A model generated the notes under the pieces. That model was not told the DNA's origin, did no database searches, and saw only the letters and a program-made list of their open reading frames with translations. Position numbers and translations under genes: made by a program. Below are positions 9,962 through 18,648 of a DNA stretch of 56,634 bases, piece by piece (the first letter of the stretch is position 1; each line of letters opens with the position of its first letter). The stretch is from Neorhizobium vignae (GTDB lineage Bacteria > Pseudomonadota > Alphaproteobacteria > Rhizobiales > Rhizobiaceae). The stretch is from contig NZ_JNNU01000032.1 of assembly GCF_000732195.1 (NCBI RefSeq), forward strand, positions 1 to 56,634. The letters run 5' to 3'.

Positions 9962-10771
9962 TCAAACTCCCGGCCAGAGCCCGCCATCAAGCCGCAGGTT
10001 GGCGCCCGTGATGTAACCGGCCCGTGGACTGACGAGGAAAGCAACGGCGTCGGCGATCTCTTTAAGCGTGCCCACCCGCCCCATCGGAACCTGAGCGAAC
10101 AGAGGCAATACCTTCTGCTCGATCTCCGGCCATGGCGCATCGGCGCTAAGCCCTTGTGCAATTGCAGCCTTGCGAAATGCCTGGTCGAGGCTGACGCTGT
10201 GGATCGTTCCAGGCGATATCGTGTTTGCCGTGATGCCATCGCTCGCAACAGCCTTGGCGAGCGAAGCGGTCATGGCAATCATCGCCGCTTTGGCCGCCGC
10301 ATAATCCGGCCGTGTTGCAGGCGGCATCATGCCTGCGAGGCTGGAGATACTGACGATCCGTCCCCATTTCGCGGCACGCATTGCGGGCAACAAGCCGGCG
10401 GTGATCCTGACGGCCGCAAGCACGTTGCGATCGTAGCATGCCGCCCAGGTTTCCGCACGCGTCGTCGCCCAGTCCTCCGTCCCACCAGAGCCGCCGGCAT
10501 TGTTAACGAGGATTTCGACGGGCCGTTCAAAGGCCTGAGCGTCAGCGATCAGGCGCTGCACGTCATCCTTTCGCGTCAAATCGCCTGTCACCACATACGC
10601 ACGGCCGCCTTCCGCGACGATGTCCAGCGCGACCTCTTCGGCTTTCGCTCTGTTGCGGCCATGGACGATGACGACCACCCCCTCTCGTGCCAACCCGCGA
10701 GCGATACCTTCGCCGATGCCCTTGCTGCTGCCCGTCACCAGCGCGATCTTTCCTTCCAGTTTCAGATCCAT
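9962..10771 (-). CDS. SDR-family NAD(P)-dependent oxidoreductase
   Basis: A 269-residue classical short-chain dehydrogenase. The Rossmann motif is TGSSKGIGEGIARG near residue 12, the NNAGG motif follows at ~88, and the catalytic serine/tyrosine/lysine are in SISSLAGMM and YAAAKAAM. The C-terminus GYITGANLRLDGG is typical of the 3-oxoacyl-ACP-reductase-like subgroup. ATG at 10771 is chosen because the Rossmann fold begins just after it; the frame stays open upstream over the hxlR promoter. It is divergent from the HxlR regulator at 10818 with only 46 bp between the starts, so that regulator probably controls it. The substrate is unknown. Confidence 0.9.
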   Translation of the reverse strand: MDLKLEGKIALVTGSSKGIGEGIARGLAREGVVVIVHGRNRAKAEEVALDIVAEGGRAYVVTGDLTRKDDVQRLIADAQAFERPVEILVNNAGGSGGTEDWATTRAETWAACYDRNVLAAVRITAGLLPAMRAAKWGRIVSISSLAGMMPPATRPDYAAAKAAMIAMTASLAKAVASDGITANTISPGTIHSVSLDQAFRKAAIAQGLSADAPWPEIEQKVLPLFAQVPMGRVGTLKEIADAVAFLVSPRAGYITGANLRLDGGLWPGV

Positions 10772-10817
10772 AATGGCATCCCTATGTTGTGAGCGAGGCG
10801 AGATATGAAGGCGCGAC

Positions 10818-11195
10818 ATGAATGAGGCAATTACGCACTTAAAAGTGCCTATCGAGCACGATGAGCGGACCACATGCCTGGGTCCGGACGGCTCCGTCGC
10901 CCATGTGGGCCGCGTGCTGCAGGCACTGAAGGGACGATGGAAGCTGCAGATCCTGTTCCGGCTCTTCGCAGAGCCATCGATGCGCAGCTCGCAATTCCTG
11001 CGTGACATGCCAGCCCTCACCCAGAAGGTCCTGACACAGCAGCTTCGTGACCTCGAGGCTGACGGTCTCGTCGAAAGGCACGACTTCAGTGTGCAGCCTC
11101 CTCATGTGGAGTACCGGCTGACCGATCTTGGCCAGGCGCTTATGCCAGTGCTGCTGGCTGCGAGGGAGTTTTCGCGCCACCATCTCAGATCATGA
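10818..11195 (+). CDS. HxlR-family transcriptional regulator
   Basis: A 125-residue winged-helix DNA-binding protein. The family core is clear: VLQALKGRWKLQILFRLF, SSQFLRDMPALTQKVLTQQL, RDLEADGLVERHDF and a wing with VEYRLTDLGQALMPVL. HxlR proteins act as dimers and often respond to electrophiles or aldehydes, commonly regulating an adjacent oxidoreductase. Here the divergent SDR gene (starting 10771) is the obvious candidate target. No cysteine close to the DNA-binding helices stands out except C20 in TTCLGPDG, near the usual HxlR sensor position. The length is normal. Confidence 0.9.
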   Translation: MNEAITHLKVPIEHDERTTCLGPDGSVAHVGRVLQALKGRWKLQILFRLFAEPSMRSSQFLRDMPALTQKVLTQQLRDLEADGLVERHDFSVQPPHVEYRLTDLGQALMPVLLAAREFSRHHLRS

Positions 11196-11709
11196 CGGTT
11201 TATCCGCAGGAGTCTGGTCGAACCTGCCGGCAGCGTGCAAATCCTGTTACCACCTGGGCGATCTGCCGTGCGGGATCTCAACGTGTCGTCACCGCACCGC
11301 ACAATTGCTCTGGCCCGGGTTGGAAGTCGCTCTGTTTTGCCGATGCGAAGCTCCGGATCTCGAGCAGGCGTTGATATTGCTATCTCCCAACGCGAGGACC
11401 CGCCACCGTGGGAGCAATGCGACGGCCGCGATTTTTCATCCAGGTGGTTTTCCCGACGCCGTCGTCACCGTTCACGGCTGGGTTGAAGAGAAACAGTCAG
11501 AGCGTCCAAGCGACCTTCGGAGATAGCAGCCGTCCATCAGACAAGGATATTCTATGAAACGATAAAATGCGTGAGGCTCGGCGAGCGATAGCTTCGGACT
11601 GGTCAGTGCCGCGAAACGCCTTTTGACCCGAATGCCTCGCTCATCCTTGCGACCTTGGGCCGGCGTTGTGCGAGCGCGCGGCCATGTGGCAGCTTCGCAG
11701 GTCGGCTCA
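11196..11709. other. Gap without recognisable gene
   Basis: About 510 bp between the hxlR stop and the end of the GFA-family gene. Short frames exist on both strands but show no ribosome site, conserved motif or codon pattern matching neighbours. I see no IS end or strong hairpin here. Confidence 0.4.
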
Positions 11710-12069
11710 CTAGAAGAACAGTCCCGTTCCGGCCGAATCCTTTCGAACAATGACAGTGGAGGCAAGGAATTGTGGATCAATGAGCCGCGCGTTGAGGCCG
11801 AAGCGATCCCGTTTAGGGTCACGGGGACGCCAATGAGTGAGGCAGCCGCATTTGCGGCATCGATGAAAATCGACATGCCTGCCGTTCCAAGCGTATATGT
11901 CTGTGAGGGAGGAGCCCAACAAAACCTGCACGGACGACAGTCTGTAGTAAGCCCAATAAACTCCATATCGTCTGCATAGCGAGCAGTTGCAGTGGGTGAT
12001 CTCGGCCGGAAGCTCAGGCACCCGAATCTGGACGGCGCCGCAATGACACTTGGCGATTATCTCGCTCAC
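11710..12069 (-). CDS. GFA / CENP-V domain protein
   Basis: A 119-residue protein of the glutathione-dependent formaldehyde-activating (GFA) fold. Zinc-ligand cysteines appear in order as CHCGAVQI, HCNCSLCRRYG and FHRCRKCGCLTHW, the expected layout of the two zinc sites. The family includes S-hydroxymethylglutathione synthase-like proteins, but most members have no proven activity. The length is typical and the reading frame is intact. A second GFA-family gene occurs at 34653. Its neighbours are gaps, so context says little. Confidence 0.88.
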   Translation of the reverse strand: MSEIIAKCHCGAVQIRVPELPAEITHCNCSLCRRYGVYWAYYRLSSVQVLLGSSLTDIYAWNGRHVDFHRCRKCGCLTHWRPRDPKRDRFGLNARLIDPQFLASTVIVRKDSAGTGLFF

Positions 12070-12385
12070 ACTTTTTCTCTCGGCTACCGACAGTTCTTTT
12101 CTAGAGGTTTCTTCGGAGGCTTATACCCGGAAGATCTAATGCTTGCCAGCGAGGAGGCAGCCATTGGCGGCAGGTCAAGTTCCTTCTAATTCGCACCCAC
12201 AGCTAAAGCAGGGGCGAGGAAAATCACGAGGGTCCTTTCGCACGAAATAGGACGGCAAGCGCCGCGCGCCCCGTCTATCGCTTCGTCTCGTTAAGACCTA
12301 GTGCCCGCCGTACCCTAGCAGGCGTCACCGACGGAACCTCGCGGCCAAGGTTCCACGTTTGCTGATATTGCTGTCTGTAGCCCGG
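12070..12385. other. Gap upstream of the GntR gene
   Basis: About 315 bp with no recognisable gene. The only structured signal is at its right edge, where a TTGACA element and palindromes begin (see the next feature). Confidence 0.4.
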
Positions 12386-12437
12386 TTGACAGTCTCCGCA
12401 AAATCAGATTGGATCCAATTATGGAATTGGATCCGAA
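12386..12437 (+). promoter_or_regulatory. Promoter and GntR operator candidate overlapping the start codon
   Basis: TTGACA at 12386-12391 is followed after 17 bp by TTGGAT at 12409-12414. The -10 element lies inside the perfect palindrome ATTGGATCCAAT (12408-12419). A second, near-perfect copy ATTGGATCCGAA lies at 12426-12437, 18 bp further on, inside the coding region. Spacing predicts transcription starting close to the ATG at 12421, so the message would be leaderless or nearly so. The palindrome is of the size bound by GntR dimers, so autorepression by the adjacent regulator is likely. No promoter mapping is available. Confidence 0.55.
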
Positions 12438-13047
12438 AAATACGCAGGCCGTATTGGTTGCTCAGGAGATCAGAACGCTGATCCTGAACGGCGTCTTTAC
12501 GCCTGGACAGCCGCTGCGCCAGGACGCGCTATGTGAGCGGCTTAATGTGAGTCGGACACCACTGCGTCACGCGCTTCAATCACTTGCCGAAGACGGTTTG
12601 GTGGAGGTCGCTGGGTTCAAAGGTGCCAGGGTCGCGATATTGGATCAGGGAATGGTTGATGACCTCTTCCAGATGAGAATGCTGTTGGAACCTCTTGCAC
12701 TTCAATCAGCCCTCCCTCGTCTCACGAAGGTAGACTTTGCCAAGGCGGAAATGGTGCTCGACGCCGCAGAGGCCGAACAGGAACCTTCAAGGCTTTCTCA
12801 ACTGAACTGGGATTTCCACCGCGCCCTCTATGGCCCCTCGAACCGGGAGACCCTGATGAGGACCATCCAGCAGATCAACACTGCTTCAGCTTTTGCGGAG
12901 GTCATCGCCAATTCAATCGGTGCACGCCGATCTGATTCAGCCGACGAGCATCGTCGATTGCTCGAGGCGTGCAGAGCCGGCGACCAGGCTAGCGCCAGTT
13001 CTCTGCTGACTGATCACCTACGGCGCGCCCATGTTGCTGTACAATAA
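12421..13047 (+). CDS. GntR-family (FCD subgroup) transcriptional regulator
   Basis: A 208-residue regulator. Residues ~10-75 form the winged helix (LILNGVFTPGQPLRQDALCE, LNVSRTPLRHAL, LAEDGLVEV). Residues ~85-205 form the all-helical FCD effector domain (LFQMRMLLEPLALQ, NWDFHRALYG, EHRRLLEACRAGD). The FCD domain typically binds organic acids, often with a metal. ATG at 12421 is preferred over TTG at 12409 because the latter is part of the -10/operator palindrome. The M20 amidohydrolase starts 11 bp after its stop, so the two form an operon and the substrate or product of that enzyme is a plausible effector. Confidence 0.9.
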   Translation: MELDPKNTQAVLVAQEIRTLILNGVFTPGQPLRQDALCERLNVSRTPLRHALQSLAEDGLVEVAGFKGARVAILDQGMVDDLFQMRMLLEPLALQSALPRLTKVDFAKAEMVLDAAEAEQEPSRLSQLNWDFHRALYGPSNRETLMRTIQQINTASAFAEVIANSIGARRSDSADEHRRLLEACRAGDQASASSLLTDHLRRAHVAVQ

Positions 13048-13058
13048 AGGAAGAAAAA

Positions 13059-14228
13059 ATGCCGATCATCAACAGGATCGCGGGCTTTCAAGATGAAATG
13101 ACCGAGTGGCGCCATCATCTCCATGCCAACCCCGAGCTCTCATATCAAGAGTATGCGACAGCAAAGTTCGTCGCTGAAAAGCTTCGCGCCTGGGGCATTG
13201 AAGTAACAGAGGGTGTCGGCGGAACCGGAGTGGTTGGCATTTTGCGCGGGAATGTCGACGGCGAGCGTGCCATCGGCCTACGCGCCGACATGGATGCGCT
13301 AGCAATCCTGGAACGCAACGTGTTCGACCACCGTTCACGCAGCGATGGCGTTATGCACGCCTGCGGACACGATGGTCACACCACGATGCTTCTCGGGGCT
13401 GCCCGCTATCTTGCTGAGACTCGTAACTTCGCCGGCCGGGTCGCTTTCATCTTCCAACCAGCAGAGGAAATGGGGGGCGCAGACGGTGGAGCTGCGCGGA
13501 TGATCCGGGAAGGCTTGTTCGACAGGTTCCAGTGCGACGAGATCTACGGCTTGCACAACTGGCCAGGAATGGATGTCGGTACGTTCGCCGTCAAGGCGGG
13601 CCCCATGATGGCGTCCGGCGATAGCTTTGAGATCGAAGTCTTATCGAAGGGGATGCATGCGGCACAACCTCATAAGGGAGCGGATGTTATTCTGACAGCT
13701 GGTCATCTCATAGTGGCTCTTCAACAGATTTCGGCGCGAAATACCGATCCGCTCGATTCAATCGTTGTCAGCGCCACCCAGATCCATGGCGGCGACGCCT
13801 ACAATGTCTTGCCCAATAAAGTTATCATTCGCGGGACGGTGAGAGCTTTCTCCCCTCAGGCACGCGCGGCCGCCGAGCCAGCGATACGTCGCATCGTGGA
13901 CGGCATCACATCCTCGACAGGCGCCAGCTCGACAGTCTCCTACGCTCAACAATACCCAACCCTTGTCAATTCGCAGGCAGCAGCGAAGTCTGCCGAAGCG
14001 GCAGCATTGTCGATATTTAACAGGGTTGAGACGAACCCGCCGCAAACGATGATCGTTGAGGACTTCGCATTTATGCTGGAAGGGCGGCCGGGATGTTACG
14101 GATGGATCGGCAATGGGCCGGATGACAATGGCCGGATCCTCCACAGTGCCTGGTTCGACTTCAACGACGAAGCCCTGCCCTTTGGCGCTTCCTATTTCGC
14201 CGCGGTAGTTGAACAGCAGCTACAATAG
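13059..14228 (+). CDS. M20 family amidohydrolase (hippurate hydrolase-like)
   Basis: A 389-residue metallo-amidohydrolase of the M20D group, which includes hippurate and N-acyl-amino-acid hydrolases. Metal-binding and catalytic elements are intact: RADMDAL, MHACGHDGHT, IFQPAEEMGGADGG, GLHNWPG, and a C-terminal EDFAFMLEGRPG. A dimerisation domain occupies ~180-290 (KGMHAAQPHKGADVILTAGH). The start has an AAAGGAAG ribosome site and lies 11 bp after gntR. The reaction is hydrolysis of an amide bond in an N-acylated amino acid or auxin-type conjugate; the substrate cannot be told from sequence. No signal peptide is present, so it is cytoplasmic. Confidence 0.9.
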   Translation: MPIINRIAGFQDEMTEWRHHLHANPELSYQEYATAKFVAEKLRAWGIEVTEGVGGTGVVGILRGNVDGERAIGLRADMDALAILERNVFDHRSRSDGVMHACGHDGHTTMLLGAARYLAETRNFAGRVAFIFQPAEEMGGADGGAARMIREGLFDRFQCDEIYGLHNWPGMDVGTFAVKAGPMMASGDSFEIEVLSKGMHAAQPHKGADVILTAGHLIVALQQISARNTDPLDSIVVSATQIHGGDAYNVLPNKVIIRGTVRAFSPQARAAAEPAIRRIVDGITSSTGASSTVSYAQQYPTLVNSQAAAKSAEAAALSIFNRVETNPPQTMIVEDFAFMLEGRPGCYGWIGNGPDDNGRILHSAWFDFNDEALPFGASYFAAVVEQQLQ

Positions 14229-14309
14229 GCTTCCACATTGCGATGTTCAGCATGCCAGTGAAGCAGGGCTGGCTTCACTAAACTAGCAAACTGTCATCGG
14301 AGAGAATTC

Positions 14310-15200
14310 GTGCGAACCATCAGCACCGGCACCCTTCAAATAGGCTACTACGAGCACGGCAAGCCAGAAGGCTGGCCCGTGGTGCTTAGTCATGGTTTCC
14401 CTTACGACATCCACGCATATGACGAGGTCGCCCCTGACCTGGCAGCTGCCGGAGCAAGGGTAATCGTCCCGTATCTGCGCGGATTTGGTCCCACGCGCTT
14501 CCTAGCGGATTCGACAATGCGTAGCGGCCAGCAGGCCGCGCTGGGAAGGGATATCATCGAACTTTTGGACGCTCTTGGTATCGAGAAGGCAATTCTGGCT
14601 GGATATGACTGGGGCGGCCTTGCCTCGTGTGTCGCATCAGCTTTATGGCCCCAGCGAACGGCAGGCTTGGTGTCTTACGCAGGCTATGACATTATCGACG
14701 TCGAGCGCCTTCGCCACGCCTATCACCCGGAACTCGAGCACGCTGTCTGGTATCAACACCTGTTTCAGCACGAGCGTGGCCGCGAATGCCTCTCGCTTCA
14801 CCGTCACGACCTCTGCAAAGCCCTTTGGCGGCAATGGTCGCCAGGCTGGTCTTTCACCGAGGCCATGTTCGATCGAACAGCTGCTTCGTTCGATAATCCC
14901 GATTTTGTCGATGTGGTCATACATTCCTATCGCTTCGACTTTGGAAATGCGTCGGGAGACCCGGCGTTGGCTCATCTTGAGGAGCGCTTGGCGGAAAAAC
15001 CGCCTATTATCGTTCCCGCGATCACCCTTGACGGAACGCAGGACCCGCTGAAGCCGGGTGGAACCGCCGATCATGCGCTCATGTTCAAAGCGCGGCATGA
15101 GCACCGCGTCTTGGAATGCGGCCACAACCTGCCCTGGGAGCGGCCACGGGAATTCGTTGATGCTGTTGTCCGCGTTCGCTCGTGGACAGCCGACGGCTGA
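14310..15200 (+). CDS. Alpha/beta hydrolase (epoxide hydrolase / dehalogenase-like)
   Basis: A 296-residue alpha/beta-hydrolase-fold enzyme. The oxyanion motif HGFP is near residue 29, the nucleophile elbow is GYDWGG near residue 97 with aspartate as nucleophile, and the acid and base are probably in DGTQDPLKP and CGHNLPWERP. An aspartate nucleophile places it with epoxide hydrolases and haloalkane/fluoroacetate dehalogenases rather than serine esterases. The cap region (~130-215) is rich in aromatic and histidine residues. The start is GTG at 14310. It follows the M20 gene by ~80 bp on the same strand and may be co-transcribed. Confidence 0.88.
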   Translation: MRTISTGTLQIGYYEHGKPEGWPVVLSHGFPYDIHAYDEVAPDLAAAGARVIVPYLRGFGPTRFLADSTMRSGQQAALGRDIIELLDALGIEKAILAGYDWGGLASCVASALWPQRTAGLVSYAGYDIIDVERLRHAYHPELEHAVWYQHLFQHERGRECLSLHRHDLCKALWRQWSPGWSFTEAMFDRTAASFDNPDFVDVVIHSYRFDFGNASGDPALAHLEERLAEKPPIIVPAITLDGTQDPLKPGGTADHALMFKARHEHRVLECGHNLPWERPREFVDAVVRVRSWTADG

Positions 15201-15252
15201 TTTTTTGTTGTCCCGCTGGTGGTTAATCAGACTCAATAATTTAGCTTCAGAA

Positions 15253-15280
15253 AGGCCGGAGCGACTACTCGCACCGGCCT
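15253..15280. terminator. Bidirectional hairpin between convergent genes
   Basis: The arms AGGCCGG and CCGGCCT continue inward, after one A/A mismatch, as GCGA and TCGC, closing on a CTAC loop. It lies 53 bp after the hydrolase stop and 91 bp beyond the DUF4142 stop on the other strand. On the minus strand the stem runs into CCTTTCT, a weak U-tract, so it better fits termination of the DUF4142 transcript. Confidence 0.55.
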
Positions 15281-15370
15281 CTGCCGCTCGCCTTCAACCG
15301 ACGCCAGTACATCCGTGGTCGCCGGGAAAACGAAGCTCACACCGTTAGGCTGGACAAGGTACTCATGGGG

Positions 15371-15901
15371 TTACTTATCGAGGTCCTGAGCCATCTTATA
15401 GTGATGCTCGAGCGCCGGCAGGGTTTTTGCAGCCCACGCCTTCAGTTCTGCATTTTCTCCGCCTTCAGCGTAACGCTTGAATAGATCCACGGCGTCTTCA
15501 TGCGCGTCGACCTGATCGTCGAAATACTCTTCTTTGAACTCGGCGCCGGAAAGCTTGGCGAGTTCGTCTACCTCTTCTTTGTGATCCTTGGTCAGTGCGG
15601 TGACCGGGTTTCCCTTCACCTTGGCCCCGGACAGCAGCGCCTTAAGCTCGGTGCTCGTTTTTTCGTGATCGGTGACCATCTGCTGCGCGAACGCCTTCGT
15701 CTGGTCGTCACCCTTTTGCAGCGCAAGCTTGCTCGACTCGATCTCGAACATATCGCTAGCAGACGCCTGCATGACGAAGTCTTCTGTCGTCGGCGCTCTG
15801 CCGATCAGCGAGTTCGCGCCGGTGCTCTCCGCGGCGGACTGCGCGAAGGCGGCGGTCGAGGCGGCGAAAATCATGGCTGTCGTGATGATGATCTTTTTCA
15901 T
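15371..15901 (-). CDS. DUF4142 secreted protein
   Basis: A 176-residue protein with a clear cleavable signal peptide (MKKIIITTAMIFAASTAAFA) followed by an all-helical DUF4142 domain. Family features are DFVMQASASDMFEIESSKLAL, AFAQQMVTDHEKTSTEL and a C-terminal LPALEHHYKMAQDL with paired histidines. DUF4142 proteins are periplasmic ferritin-like four-helix bundles of unknown function, common in soil bacteria. ATG at 15901 has AGGAGT upstream, which fixes the start although the frame is open further. The single gene is bounded downstream by the hairpin at 15253-15280. Confidence 0.9.
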   Translation of the reverse strand: MKKIIITTAMIFAASTAAFAQSAAESTGANSLIGRAPTTEDFVMQASASDMFEIESSKLALQKGDDQTKAFAQQMVTDHEKTSTELKALLSGAKVKGNPVTALTKDHKEEVDELAKLSGAEFKEEYFDDQVDAHEDAVDLFKRYAEGGENAELKAWAAKTLPALEHHYKMAQDLDK

Positions 15902-16267
15902 ATCGGTACTCCTAATTGCGGCACATGAACCTTTGAATAAGCAATTGGTTCCGGAAGAAACGGAAAGGCGGGCCGAATGGCGCCTCGACGGGACGGCAGA
16001 ATGCGAGTGATGGTGACGCTGTCCCAAATCCCCTGGCGACGTGACCCGCCACGCAAAGCCGGTACGGAGCACCAGTGGGGGAAAATTCGTAAGCCACAAT
16101 CTCTGAAGTCGATCAAACCTTCGGCGCGGTCCCCCAATAATCGGTTTACCCAGCGAACCGGGACTAAGAGCCATTTACGGTGGGCCTATTTTCTAAGGGC
16201 GGCGTCTCAAACTTTCTTCCGACTCAAGCGTTCAGGGTCGGTCCCTCGAACTCGACAGGCTCCTACC

Positions 16268-16540
16268 ATGTCCACCAACGTCCACTTCGAACTGCTCGCC
16301 AAGCTCGGATACGCCGCACGAGGCATCGTGTTCATTCTCGTCGCTAGTCTTGCGCTGTTTTCGGGAATTGCGGGCGCAAAAGCCGATATGAAGTCGGCGT
16401 TGGCCGCGCTTCTCGAGCAGCCATTCGGACGATTGTGGGTCGCGACGATCGGGCTATGCCTTCTTGGCTTCGTTGCGTGGCGGGCAGCCCAGTCGTTCGG
16501 CGACAGCGATGGTCACGGCAGGTCGGGCAAGGCCATCATC
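16268..16540 (+). pseudogene. DUF1206 membrane protein, 5' fragment
   Basis: ATG at 16268 begins STNVHFELLAKLGYAARGI, followed by VFILVASLALFSGIAG, SALAALLEQPFGRLWV and LLGFVAWRAAQSFGDSDGHG. This is the first of three repeats in the DUF1206 membrane family, usually 260-280 residues in total. The match ends abruptly after RSGKAII at about 16540. From there the sequence is the antisense of a DedA gene, so only one third of the DUF1206 gene remains. The frame happens to stay open to 16624, giving a chimeric ORF that is unlikely to be meaningful. Confidence 0.8.
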
Positions 16541-16743
16541 CAGGGCAGCGTGCCGAGAAGGGAACCCGCCGTTCCTGCCGCGATCACGACGACGATGTTC
16601 ATTTCGCCGCGGGTTGCGAGATAACCGGCGAGCGGCATTATCAATTCGGAGGGAATGGGTGGAAACACGTTTTCCTGAAACATCAGAAGCGCGATCCCGA
16701 GCGGACCGAGCGTCTGCATCATCGATTCAACGAACGCTTCCAT
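16541..16743 (-). pseudogene. DedA-family membrane protein, 5' fragment
   Basis: On the minus strand, ATG at 16743 starts a DedA-type N-terminus: ESMMQTLGPLGIALLMFQEN, VFPPIPSELIMPLAGYLATR, then VVIAAGTAGSLLGTLPW. DedA proteins are inner-membrane lipid or proton-linked transporters of ~200 residues. Homology ends at LPW, where the DUF1206 fragment begins on the other strand. The first ~68 residues survive, including the conserved FPPIPSE element, but the catalytic remainder is gone. The two 5' fragments face each other at one breakpoint. Confidence 0.8.
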
Positions 16744-16827
16744 TCAGGCTTCCATGCTCACCTTGCCGCGCGGCCACGGCAGTCGCCATGCCCGGGGGAC
16801 GGCGGGCTCGCCGCTGTTCCCTCGGGC

Positions 16828-17310
16828 TCACATCTGGACCTTGGCATTCTCACCCATGTCAGGTTTCGAACTGGTCACAGCGGCGGCGGCCATCTTGATG
16901 TAGCTGATCACCGTTCCGGGGCTGTCCCAGTATTCCGCCGAGGACGGCGTGACCTTGAGGATGCGGATGGACGGATCGTCGGGGCTGTCCCACCAAGCCT
17001 TGGCTGGCGTCGCCCAGAGGTCCCGGATCTTTTCGCGATCGTTCTGCACCTCGGCGACGCCCGAGATGGACACGTATTTCTGGCCCTTGGAATCGGCAAA
17101 GGCAAGGCAGACATTCGGATGGCGAGACACCTCGTCGTCCTTGTGGCTTGCGACGTCCGTCAAGAAATAGAAGGCATTCTCGATACGCTCCGCATAAGCA
17201 GCCATCGGACGCGCCTTCAGATCCGTACCCGACTGCGTGGCGAGCATGCAGAAGCCGATCTTCTCGGCAAGATTCCAGACCTTGTGATTATCGTCTTCGG
17301 CGTCTGTCAT
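16828..17310 (-). CDS. Pyridoxamine 5'-phosphate oxidase-fold stress protein
   Basis: A 160-residue split-barrel flavin-binding-fold protein of the general stress protein 26 type. Family elements are KIGFCMLATQSGTDLKARPM, FYFLTDVASHKDDEVSRHP, NVCLAFADSKGQKYVSISG and a WWDSPDDPSIRILKVTP segment. Members bind FMN, FAD or F420-like cofactors and some act in stress resistance; the reaction is not predictable. ATG at 17310 is preceded by GGAGGTCGCAT, a strong ribosome site, so the longer frame from 17364 is rejected. It sits next to the broken DedA gene and in this decayed zone is one of the few intact genes. Confidence 0.85.
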   Translation of the reverse strand: MTDAEDDNHKVWNLAEKIGFCMLATQSGTDLKARPMAAYAERIENAFYFLTDVASHKDDEVSRHPNVCLAFADSKGQKYVSISGVAEVQNDREKIRDLWATPAKAWWDSPDDPSIRILKVTPSSAEYWDSPGTVISYIKMAAAAVTSSKPDMGENAKVQM

Positions 17311-17427
17311 ATGCGACCTCCCTTTACTGACGGTCGAAACGAGCCGGTTGATCGGAAGTTCCATTGGATCCGCAGGCGTTAAGCCGCGACGCGTAGCGCG
17401 AAGTGTGTCACGAATGGAATTAACGTC

Positions 17428-17571
17428 TCACTTTTTCAATTCAAACAACCGCTTGCTAACACTCTTCGATCCCTTAGGCTTTGGTTTGATCCTGAAGCGC
17501 TTGACGGAATACAAGTTCCGAGAGCCGCGTCGCCAGGAAACCTTCTCCTTGATTTTGGAGGTATTCCACAC
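17428..17571 (-). CDS. Possible 47-residue basic protein
   Basis: A short minus-strand frame from GTG at 17571 to TGA at 17428, preceded by GGAG 7 bases before the GTG. The product is strongly basic, with WNTSKIKEKVSWRRGS, FRIKPKPKGSKSV and RLFELKK at the end. I do not recognise it. It could be a nucleic-acid-binding small protein or the C-terminal tail of a lost gene, since the same frame is open a little upstream. The flanking ~260 bp up to 17836 shows nothing else. Confidence 0.25.
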   Translation of the reverse strand: MWNTSKIKEKVSWRRGSRNLYSVKRFRIKPKPKGSKSVSKRLFELKK

Positions 17572-17836
17572 GCCGTGCTCCGGCCTGTATGTTCGGACAA
17601 GGATCCCGCGATGATTGGGATTGCGAACGCACCCGTGAGAGGATTGGCGACATTACTCAAAATCGATGCGCTTAGGAGCCGCCTGGTTTCGAAGTGAGTT
17701 GCCCGTCTGACAATCAAGATCGCGCTCAACAAGCACGACCCTCGTTCGTCGGGGTACGAAACGCACCCCCTATAGCTCCAACTCACGCGATGAGGGATTC
17801 ATCCCCGCTTGGTGTGAACATGGTGAACTCGGAAAG

Positions 17837-18325
17837 CTAGATCCGGGAACCACCTGTTGCATCGATCATCTGTCCCGTCGTCCAACGTGCGTCGTTGGAT
17901 GCAGGAAGGCGATGACATCGGCAACGTCCTCTGCCTTTCCTACACGTGAGAAGACCGAGAGAGCTTCGGCACCAGCGCGGGCTTCCGGTGATGCCAGCCA
18001 CTCGGCATTCATGTCGGTTTCCGTCACTCCGGGTAACACGGCATTAACGGTGATCCCGCGGGAAGCAAACTCAGGTGCCAGCGCCAATGTCAATGTCTCC
18101 AGTGCGCCCTTGCAGGCAGCATAGGCGGGGTGGATCGGGGCCGACGATACGGCCGTTGTCACGAATGTGATCCGCCACCGCCTGGATCAAGACGAACGGG
18201 GCTTTGTAATTGATCGTCATGATCTCGTCGAAAGCGACCTCATTTGTCTGCCTCAACGGCAGTGCTGGCGCGATGCCGGCATTGTTCACAAGAATAACTG
18301 AGGAGGCCGCGCCCGTCTCGTTGCG
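17837..18325 (-). pseudogene. SDR oxidoreductase, frameshifted and lacking its N-terminus
   Basis: Three minus-strand frames together give a classical SDR: SVILVNNAGIAPALPLRQTN and FDEIMTINYKAPFVLIQAVA, then after a frameshift near 18160 PAYAACKGALETLTLALAPE, then after a second near 17890 NDARWTTGQMIDATGGSR and a stop at 17837. The catalytic tyrosine and lysine are present (YAACK), but the GxxxGxG Rossmann region upstream of VNNAG cannot be found. With two frameshifts and no cofactor motif, it cannot be functional as written. Confidence 0.75.
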
Positions 18326-18648
18326 CGCCGCCTCGCTGAATTGAAACGACGTCGAGTTCTCGTACCGCTTGGCTGACACACGCTGGTGCTGGCCCATGTT
18401 GGAACCAACAAGCCAAGCGCCGTTCCGCGGACGCGCCGAAAACGGTGATTTAGTGAAAGTCTTTACACTGTTCGCTCGACCAACTGACGCTGGCGTCTGA
18501 CGATAAAGCCACTGAATGCCATTACCCTCCAGCCAATTCGGCATTGCGCCTGTCGAGCGCTTCCTGAGTGCTGGCGCGAACATCTCCACGCCGAAGTCGA
18601 TCGCTTGTTTCTGGACCTCCTCCGCGAACGGACGGAGGCGCTGGTCGT

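Noticed and set aside
16435..17382. 315-codon plus-strand frame
   Set aside because: It overlaps the DUF1206/DedA junction and the antisense of the PNPOx-like gene; its composition is that of a shadow frame.
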